A DNA stretch of 11,335 nucleotides from an uncultured Actinomycetes bacterium. Lineage in GTDB: Bacteria; Actinomycetota; Acidimicrobiia; Acidimicrobiales; Microtrichaceae. The translations under genes and the position numbers were made by a program. The notes under the pieces were generated by a model that made no database searches, was not told the origin of the DNA, and was given only the letters and a program-made list of their open reading frames with translations. Shown here in pieces: positions 6,929-11,335 of this stretch (positions are counted from its first letter, which is position 1; each line of letters opens with the position of its first letter). The stretch is taken from the NCBI GenBank assembly GCA_903953195.1, contig CAJBIS010000141.1:1-11335 (forward strand). Reading direction: 5' to 3'.

Positions 6929-7432
6929 ATGATCTCCAAACAGCTCGCAGCCGGACTCATCGCCGCAGTGCTCACCGCCGGAGCCGCCGGCGCGGCAGTG
7001 ACGGTCAACCTCGCGACGAGCGCCGCGGACAGCCCCACGCAGGCGGGCCAGCTGGTGGCGCAGGTGGATCCGACGACCTCGACCACTGGCGTCCCCGCGC
7101 CGCCGTCGACGATCTACATCGACGTGACGGTGCCGGATCTCCCTCCCGTGGCGGCCGAGCCGGCCCCGGCCCCCGAGGTCGTGGTCGAGACCGGCTCCGG
7201 CGGCGGCTCGGGATCGTCCGGCGGTTCGTGGGGCGGCTCGGGTTCCTCCGACGGCTGGACGGGATCCACCGGATCGAGCGGTGGATCGTTCAGCTCCGTG
7301 GCCGAGTCGCCGACCGTGGAGCCGGCTCCGGCTGCACCCCGCTACGACGATGATCAGGACGAGGACGACCACGGTGAGGATGATCGTGGCGAGGACGACG
7401 AATCGGATGACGGTGGATCCGACGATGACTGA
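6929..7432 (+). CDS. Exported low-complexity protein with Ser/Gly-rich middle and acidic tail
   Basis: This 167-residue protein is not a family I recognise. Residues 1-28 form an export signal or membrane anchor (MISK then a long Ala/Gly/Leu/Val run). Residues 47-87 are Thr/Pro/Val-rich (TTSTTGVPAPP, then VTVPDLPPV and EPAPAPE). Residues 88-123 are Gly/Ser/Trp-rich. The last 28 residues (140-167) contain 19 Asp or Glu, including tandem GEDD units, with only one His and one Arg. The tail could bind divalent metal or mediate electrostatic contacts outside the membrane; that is inference from charge alone. It is divergent from the two-component operon, has its own leaderless promoter, and overlaps the next gene by 8 bp. 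The next protein repeats its overall plan without the acidic tail. Confidence 0.75.
   Translation: MISKQLAAGLIAAVLTAGAAGAAVTVNLATSAADSPTQAGQLVAQVDPTTSTTGVPAPPSTIYIDVTVPDLPPVAAEPAPAPEVVVETGSGGGSGSSGGSWGGSGSSDGWTGSTGSSGGSFSSVAESPTVEPAPAAPRYDDDQDEDDHGEDDRGEDDESDDGGSDDD
7192..7293 (+). repeat. Low-complexity Gly/Ser codon run
   Basis: Degenerate GGNTCN/TCGTCC codon repeats encode the Gly/Ser-rich middle of the first exported protein. Copies are irregular rather than a clean tandem array. Such tracts are prone to slippage and length variation between strains. Confidence 0.45.
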
Positions 7433-7934
7433 GTCGGAGTGCCCGCAACCGGCCCCGACCCGACCGGCCACTCGCCGGCGGAAGCGGCGGCATCCGGCCC
7501 AGGTGTCGCGGCGTCTGGTCGCCGGCGCCTCGGCGGCGACGATGTTCGGCTTCGTGGCGGCGTTCGGAATCGAGCACGCCACGACGCAGACCGCCGAGGC
7601 GGCCACGCCGGCGCCGCCGCTCCCGGCTCCGACCTCGACCACCGTGCCCGTCACGGTTCCACCGGTCGTGGTGGTTCGACGCATCCACGTCCCGGCGCCT
7701 GCGCCGGTCGAGTCGTCGTCCGGTACGTCGGGTGGCTCGTCATCGGGATCGTCGAGCAGTCGTCGCAGCGGTTCCTCCTCGAGCGGCAGCACCAACTCGA
7801 GGTCGAGTTCCTCGGCATCGTCGAGTCCGTCGTGGGGATCGTCGTCGGCCAGCGCTGCTCCGGCAGCACCGGCTGCGCCGCGTGCGGCTCCCTCGAGGCC
7901 TGCCGCGCCCGTGACCCGTTCGGCAGGGAGCTGA
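7425..7934 (+). CDS. Membrane-anchored or exported Ser-rich protein, similar in plan to the preceding one
   Basis: The likely protein is 169 residues from the ATG at 7425, which overlaps the previous stop by 8 bp and has GGTGGA at 7412-7417. The frame is open back to 7281, but only as an Arg-rich shadow of the upstream gene. Residues 13-30 are strongly basic (TRRRKRRH and SRR). A hydrophobic helix spans 31-49 and an AEA-A at 57-60 could be a cleavage site. This is followed by a Thr/Pro/Val stretch (PTSTTVPVTVPP), a PAPAP segment, a Ser-rich block (about 96-140) and an Ala/Pro/Arg-rich end. The order anchor, STT-V-P, PAPAP, Ser/Gly mirrors its neighbour. The SRR before the helix is a poor twin-arginine motif. 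No known function. Confidence 0.7.
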   Translation: MTESECPQPAPTRPATRRRKRRHPAQVSRRLVAGASAATMFGFVAAFGIEHATTQTAEAATPAPPLPAPTSTTVPVTVPPVVVVRRIHVPAPAPVESSSGTSGGSSSGSSSSRRSGSSSSGSTNSRSSSSASSSPSWGSSSASAAPAAPAAPRAAPSRPAAPVTRSAGS

Positions 7935-7969
7935 GCGGCGTGGCCCTCAGCGCAGTGACCGGCGTGACG

Positions 7970-8014
7970 GGTTCGGAACCGGTCGCCGCCGGGCATGCTG
8001 GAACCATCGGTTCC
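7970..8014. promoter_or_regulatory. Paired inverted repeats upstream of the heme membrane protein gene
   Basis: GGTTC-G-GAACC (7970-7980) and GGAACC-ATC-GGTTCC (8000-8014) are two perfect inverted repeats sharing the same half-site. Their centres are about 32 bp apart, close to three helical turns. The second ends directly against the GGAGGT ribosome-binding site, so it could act as a DNA operator or, in RNA, as a 6-bp hairpin affecting translation. CATGCT (7994-7999) between them is a possible -10. Which regulator would bind is unknown. Confidence 0.4.
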
Positions 8015-8020
8015 GGAGGT
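8015..8020 (+). promoter_or_regulatory. Shine-Dalgarno site of the heme membrane protein gene
   Basis: GGAGGT is followed by 5 bp and the GTG at 8026, fixing that start. It abuts the right arm of the inverted repeat at 8000-8014, so folding of that repeat in the mRNA could limit ribosome access. Confidence 0.7.
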
Positions 8021-8025
8021 CGGTC

Positions 8026-8622
8026 GTGAGCGAACAGTTCTGGTGGTACGTCACCCGTGCCAGCGGCATGGTGGCGGCAGTCCTCATCGCGTTCACGCTG
8101 ATCTGGGGTCTGGCGCTCAGCACCAAGATCGTCAACCGACGCGGCCTGCCGGCGTGGCTCACCGACCTGCACCGCGGACTCGCAGCGCTGTCGGTGGTGT
8201 TCGTCGGCATCCACATGTTCGCCCTCTGGGCCGACAGCTACGAGCAGTTCGGCCTCGCCGAGCTGTTCGTCCCGTTCGCCTCCACCTGGAAGCCGACGCC
8301 CGTCGCGTGGGGTGTGTTCGCCGTGTGGATGCTGGCCGTCGTCCAGGGCACCTCACTGCTGCAACGTCGGATGCCGAAGAAGGCGTGGCACCGGATTCAC
8401 CTGTTGTCGTTCCCGATCGGTGTGCTCGTCGGCATCCACGCCATGACCGCCGGTACCGACTCGGGCAACCTCTGGTTCCGGATCGTCACCTTGGTGCTGG
8501 CGTGCGGCGTGTTGTTCCTCACGATCTTCCGGGTGATCACGCGGAACGACAAGGTCACGACGTCTCGCATCCCGGAGATGCCGTCCGGTTCGGCTTCGGG
8601 GGGAGCGGCAGGCCTCCGGTAG
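8026..8622 (+). CDS. Ferric-reductase-like transmembrane heme protein
   Basis: The 198-residue protein has about five hydrophobic segments (14-32, 50-68, 93-112, 124-142, 150-172). Its histidines have the spacing of the ferric reductase / MsrQ / NOX transmembrane domain: H49 with H63 (HX13H) and H125 with H138 (HX12H), plus H122. These would hold two b-type hemes stacked across the membrane and pass electrons to or from the outer face. No flavin or NAD-binding domain is fused, so it needs an electron donor encoded elsewhere, or a quinone as for MsrQ. The GTG start at 8026 has a good GGAGGT. It follows two exported Ser-rich proteins by 91 bp and may be in the regulon of the upstream two-component system. 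No FMN-binding or ApbE-type partner is in view. Ferric reduction itself is not shown. Confidence 0.75.
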   Translation: MSEQFWWYVTRASGMVAAVLIAFTLIWGLALSTKIVNRRGLPAWLTDLHRGLAALSVVFVGIHMFALWADSYEQFGLAELFVPFASTWKPTPVAWGVFAVWMLAVVQGTSLLQRRMPKKAWHRIHLLSFPIGVLVGIHAMTAGTDSGNLWFRIVTLVLACGVLFLTIFRVITRNDKVTTSRIPEMPSGSASGGAAGLR

Positions 8623-8625
8623 CCT
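8620..8625 (+). promoter_or_regulatory. Possible -10 element for mutAB
   Basis: TAGCCT fits TANNNT and includes the TAG stop codon of the heme protein gene. It would start transcription near 8632, inside the GC-rich hairpin that follows. No -35 is evident; the alternative is read-through from upstream. Confidence 0.3.
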
Positions 8626-8626
8626 C

Positions 8627-8650
8627 CCCGGGCACGGGCGTGCGCCCGGG
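8627..8650 (+). other. GC-rich hairpin between the heme protein gene and mutA
   Basis: CCCGGGC (8627-8633) pairs perfectly with GCCCGGG (8644-8650), a 7-bp all-GC stem with a 10-nt loop that can itself pair partly (CACG with CGTG). There is no following T-run, so it is not a classical intrinsic terminator, although high-GC actinobacteria often use such structures. It ends 3 bp before the mutA ribosome-binding site and could instead act in the mutA leader. Confidence 0.4.
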
Positions 8651-8652
8651 CC

Positions 8653-8660
8653 GAGGAGGT
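8653..8660 (+). promoter_or_regulatory. Shine-Dalgarno site of mutA
   Basis: GAGGAGGT lies 4 bp before the GTG at 8665 and fixes the mutA start. Confidence 0.75.
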
Positions 8661-8664
8661 TGGC

Positions 8665-10599
8665 GTGACTGGTGGTGCAGGAGGGAGCGACGGGGCCGTC
8701 GCCGGTGAACTCGGGGTTCCTCCACTGTCGGACGTGTTCCCGACGCCGAGCCGTTCGGACTGGGAGTCCGCCGTCGAGACCGCACTGAAGGGTGCGTCGG
8801 TCGGGTCGTTGCGCTCGGCGACCGAGGGCGGCATCGATGTCGAGCCCATCTACACCCGCGACCAGCTGCCCGTCTCGCCCGACGCATCGGGGTTCCCCGG
8901 ATCGGCACCCTTCACCCGCGGGACCGCGTCGTCGCCCCGCCCGAACGGCGCCTGGGACGTCCGTCGCGTCGTCGACCTGGCCGATGCCACCGCAGCGAAC
9001 CGACAGGCGCTCACCGATCTCGAACGTGGTGTGACGAGCCTCGAGGTCGAGTTCCCGCCGGCGACCGCGGCAGATCTCGGGTCGCGCCTCGAGGGCGTGT
9101 TCCTCGATCTCGCCCCCGTGGTGCTCCGGGCCGGATTCGACTTCGAACAGGCGGCGGCCGCACTCGAGTCGGTCTGGAGCGATCGGGGCGTGGCGCCCGA
9201 CGCCGCGGTCGGCGGCTTCGGCGCCGATCCGCTGGCGACCATGGCCGCGCACGGTGACGACCGCCGTTCCGTCGACGAACTCCTGGCCGCCATGGCGTCG
9301 CTGGCCGCTCGGACGGCCGACACCTACCCGCTCGTGCGTGCCGTCACCGTCAGCACGCTGCCCGCGGTCGACGCCGGTGCGACCGAGGTGCAGGAACTCG
9401 CCGTGATGCTCGCCACCGGTGCCGCCTATCTGCGGGCCATGTCGGCCGCCGGCATGTCGGCCGATGCCGCGGCATCGCAGATCGAGGTGACGCTCGCCGC
9501 GGACGCCGATGTGTTCACCACGATGGCGAAACTGCGTGCCGCCCGGCGGCTGTGGTCCGCACTCACCGGGGCGTGCGGTGCCAGCGATGACGCCGGCCGC
9601 ATTCGCCTGCACGCTCGCACCGCCCGTCGAATGCTCACGACACGTGACCCGTGGGTGAACCTGCTGCGCGTCACCGCCGCGGCGTTCGCGGCCGGCGTCG
9701 CCGGAGCCGACAGCGTGACCACCGATGCCTACGACGCGCTGCTCGCCGACCAGAGCGAGGTGGGCCGGCGCATGGCCCGCAACACCCAGCTGCTGCTGCT
9801 CGAGGAGTCGGGCCTGGGTCACGTCGTCGATCCGGCCGGCGGTTCGGCCTACGTCGAGACGCTGACCGATCAGATCGCCGACGCGTCGTGGACGCTGTTC
9901 CAGCAGCTCGAGACGTCCGGGGGCATGTCGACGGTGCTGATCGACGGCACGCTCGCGGCCCGGATCACCGACGCGCGACGATCTCAGGAGGAGCGCGTCG
10001 CGAACCGTCGCCGCCCGATCACCGGGGTGAGCGAGTTCCCGAACCTGGACGAGCCGACGCCGAAGGTCGCGGCGACCACCGTCGGGACGCCGCTGCTCGT
10101 GCCCGTGCGCTGGGCCGAGGACTACGAGGACCTGCGCGACGTCGCCGACGCCGAACGCGCCGCCGGTGGCCCCGGACCCGAGGTGTACCTCGCGAATCTC
10201 GGGCCGGTCGCAGTGCACACGGCTCGGGCGACGTTCGCTCGCAACCTCTTCGAGGCCGGCGGCATCCGGGCGGTGACCTCCGAGGCGGGCGCCACCACCG
10301 GCGACACCGACCCCGCGCAGATCGCGGCCGACGCCGTCGCCTCCGGGGCGCGACTCGCCTGCCTCTGTTCGTCCGATCAGCTCTACGCCGAGCACGCCGT
10401 GGCCGTGGCCGCAGCGTTGCGCGACGCGGGGATCGCCCGGGTGTACCTGGCCGGTCGGCCGGGTGACGAGCGGGCCGAGCTCGAGGCCGCCGGCGTCGAC
10501 GAGTTCGTCCACGTCGGGTGCGACGTGCTCGGTGTCCTGCGCCGGGCGCTGGCCGAGTACGACCTGCACGCCGCATCGACCGAAGGAGGCGCCCGATGA
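8665..10599 (+). CDS. mutA: Methylmalonyl-CoA mutase small (beta) subunit
   Basis: The 644-residue protein matches the usual length of the MutA subunit (about 600-640). The N-terminal barrel-like domain contains the family segment TTRDPWVNLLR (325-335), followed by AGADSVTTDAYD and a DPAGGSAYVE motif. The C-terminal cobalamin-fold domain starts near 505. At the place where MutB has the DxHxxG cobalt-ligating motif this protein reads GPVAVHTARATF (513-524), so it cannot bind B12. That is normal for the small subunit, which is structural, pairing with MutB in the heterodimer that interconverts methylmalonyl-CoA and succinyl-CoA in propionate, odd-chain and branched-chain catabolism or anaplerosis. 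GTG start with a strong SD. It overlaps mutB by ATGA, so the two are made in equal amounts. Confidence 0.95.
   Translation: MTGGAGGSDGAVAGELGVPPLSDVFPTPSRSDWESAVETALKGASVGSLRSATEGGIDVEPIYTRDQLPVSPDASGFPGSAPFTRGTASSPRPNGAWDVRRVVDLADATAANRQALTDLERGVTSLEVEFPPATAADLGSRLEGVFLDLAPVVLRAGFDFEQAAAALESVWSDRGVAPDAAVGGFGADPLATMAAHGDDRRSVDELLAAMASLAARTADTYPLVRAVTVSTLPAVDAGATEVQELAVMLATGAAYLRAMSAAGMSADAAASQIEVTLAADADVFTTMAKLRAARRLWSALTGACGASDDAGRIRLHARTARRMLTTRDPWVNLLRVTAAAFAAGVAGADSVTTDAYDALLADQSEVGRRMARNTQLLLLEESGLGHVVDPAGGSAYVETLTDQIADASWTLFQQLETSGGMSTVLIDGTLAARITDARRSQEERVANRRRPITGVSEFPNLDEPTPKVAATTVGTPLLVPVRWAEDYEDLRDVADAERAAGGPGPEVYLANLGPVAVHTARATFARNLFEAGGIRAVTSEAGATTGDTDPAQIAADAVASGARLACLCSSDQLYAEHAVAVAAALRDAGIARVYLAGRPGDERAELEAAGVDEFVHVGCDVLGVLRRALAEYDLHAASTEGGAR
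10583..10589 (+). promoter_or_regulatory. Shine-Dalgarno site of mutB inside the end of mutA
   Basis: AAGGAGG lies 6 bp before the ATG at 10596, within the last codons of mutA. Together with the ATGA overlap it supports both re-initiation and independent loading on mutB. Confidence 0.75.
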
Positions 10600-11335
10600 G
10601 TGGCTTCGACGTTCCCGATTTCGCCGGGGTGACCCTGCCGACGTCCTCGCCGAGCGGCACCCGCGCCGACTGGGACGCCACCGCCGATGCCGCCACGTGG
10701 ACGACGCCCGAGGGCATCGACGTGGCGCCGCTCTACTCCGCGCAGGACCTCGACGGGCTCGACTTCCTCGACACCTACCCGGGGCTGCCGCCGTTCCTGC
10801 GTGGTCCGTACCCGACGATGTACGTCAACCAGCCGTGGACGATCCGGCAGTACGCCGGGTTCTCGACCGCCGAGGACTCCAACGCCTTCTATCGCCGCAA
10901 CCTCGCTGCCGGTCAGAAGGGTCTGTCGGTGGCGTTCGATCTGCCGACGCACCGGGGCTACGACTCCGACAACCCTCGGGTCGTCGGTGACGTCGGCATG
11001 GCGGGCGTGGCGATCGACTCCATCTACGACATGCGTGTGCTGTTCGACGGCATCCCGCTCGACAAGATGTCGGTGTCGATGACCATGAACGGTGCGGTGC
11101 TGCCGATCATGGCGCTCTACATCGTGGCGGGCGAGGAGCAGGGCGTGCCGCCGGAGCAGCTCGCCGGGACCATCCAGAACGACATCCTCACGGAGTTCAT
11201 GGTCCGCAACACCTACATCTACCCGCCCGCGCCCTCCATGCGGATCATCGGCGACATCATCGCCTACACCGCGCGCAACATGCCGCGCTTCAACTCGATC
11301 TCGATCTCGGGTTACCACATCCAGGAAGCGGGCGC
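10596..11335 (+). CDS. mutB: Methylmalonyl-CoA mutase large (alpha) subunit, N-terminal part
   Basis: The frame is open from the ATG at 10596 to the window edge (246 codons), so the gene is cut by the window, not broken. This is the catalytic barrel with very strongly conserved MutB segments: TYPGLPPFLRGPYPTMY, PWTIRQYAGFSTAEDSN, LSVAFDLPTHRGYDSDNP, the TMNGAV motif, IQNDILTEFMVRNTYIYPP and SISGYHIQEAG. With an offset of three residues, Y86, R204 and H241 match Tyr89, Arg207 and His244 of the Propionibacterium enzyme, which act in radical chemistry and CoA-carboxylate binding. The product uses adenosylcobalamin to interconvert (R)-methylmalonyl-CoA and succinyl-CoA, paired with MutA. The B12-binding domain with its DxHxxG motif should lie beyond the edge, and a MeaB-type chaperone GTPase or an epimerase commonly follows. 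Confidence 0.97.
   Translation, partial: MSGFDVPDFAGVTLPTSSPSGTRADWDATADAATWTTPEGIDVAPLYSAQDLDGLDFLDTYPGLPPFLRGPYPTMYVNQPWTIRQYAGFSTAEDSNAFYRRNLAAGQKGLSVAFDLPTHRGYDSDNPRVVGDVGMAGVAIDSIYDMRVLFDGIPLDKMSVSMTMNGAVLPIMALYIVAGEEQGVPPEQLAGTIQNDILTEFMVRNTYIYPPAPSMRIIGDIIAYTARNMPRFNSISISGYHIQEAG

Noticed and set aside
7281..7424. Upstream extension of the second exported protein to an ATG at 7281
   Set aside because: The extra 48 residues are an Arg/Thr-rich out-of-phase reading of the first exported protein. The ATG at 7425 gives a compact overlap and a sensible N-terminus.
7509..7605. Twin-arginine signal in the second exported protein (SRR before the helix)
   Set aside because: It lacks the F-L-K part of the Tat consensus and the helix can equally be a plain anchor, so Tat export is not claimed.
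7975..8024. GGAACC boxes as ECF-sigma -35 elements for the heme protein gene
   Set aside because: At 16-17 bp downstream there is no clear CGTC/GTT -10, and the second box would put the transcription start inside the coding region. The inverted-repeat reading fits better.
8353..10569. A 738-codon open frame on the minus strand opposite mutA and the heme protein gene
   Set aside because: It is antisense to a certain mutA. Its protein is rich in Arg, Gly and His with no domain motif, as expected from the GC skew of mutA codons.
10383..11318. A 311-codon minus-strand open frame opposite mutB
   Set aside because: The plus strand encodes highly conserved MutB segments; the minus frame is compositional shadow.
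1..11335. tRNA or rRNA genes, CRISPR arrays, insertion sequences, integrases, attachment sites
   Set aside because: None seen on either strand by reading. No direct-repeat arrays, transposase-like proteins or tRNA cloverleaf pieces stood out.

Overview
This is a very GC-rich (roughly 70 percent by eye), densely coded stretch of bacterial chromosome. Strong G/C at third codon positions, GTG starts, several apparently leaderless genes with a TANNNT -10 box, a PaaX-family regulator and a MutA/MutB methylmalonyl-CoA mutase all point to a high-GC actinobacterium. Overall protein flavour suggests Acidimicrobiia (Ilumatobacter-like), but that rank is an inference. There are no tRNAs, rRNAs, CRISPR arrays, transposases or phage genes. 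It looks like ordinary chromosome, with one lineage-specific patch at about 6.1-8.6 kb.

Layout. 1-132 (+) is the C-terminal tail of a gene entering from the left. It converges on and overlaps a fatty acid desaturase (106-1074, -). A divergent promoter region follows (1075-1140). A PaaX-type repressor (1141-2013, +) and a metallo-beta-lactamase-fold hydrolase (2010-2789, +) share an ATGA overlap and form one transcription unit. An AI-2E/PerM-family membrane protein (2863-4098, +) converges on a DoxX-family membrane protein (4124-4678, -). A sensor kinase (4740-6140, -) and OmpR-type response regulator (6147-6845, -) form a two-component operon.

Divergent from that operon are two small exported or anchored low-complexity proteins of similar architecture (6929-7432 and 7425-7934, +). 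They are followed by a small ferric-reductase-like heme membrane protein (8026-8622, +). The intergenic region between regulator and exported proteins carries a tandem 11-bp-phased TTACCG repeat, the classic shape of an OmpR/PhoB-family site, next to a leaderless promoter. The most coherent hypothesis for the window is that the two-component system senses an envelope condition and drives the divergent Ser/Gly/Asp-rich proteins and perhaps the heme membrane protein. This is the least conventional part of the window, but nothing in it proves a new system.

The right end holds mutA (8665-10599) and the first 246 codons of mutB (10596 to the window edge), translationally coupled by ATGA. They encode the coenzyme-B12-dependent methylmalonyl-CoA mutase of propionyl-CoA metabolism. 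Start sites fall into two classes: genes with clear Shine-Dalgarno sequences (DoxX, heme protein, mutA, mutB), and three genes with no SD but a TANNNT hexamer exactly 6 bp before the start codon (desaturase, paaX-like, first exported protein).
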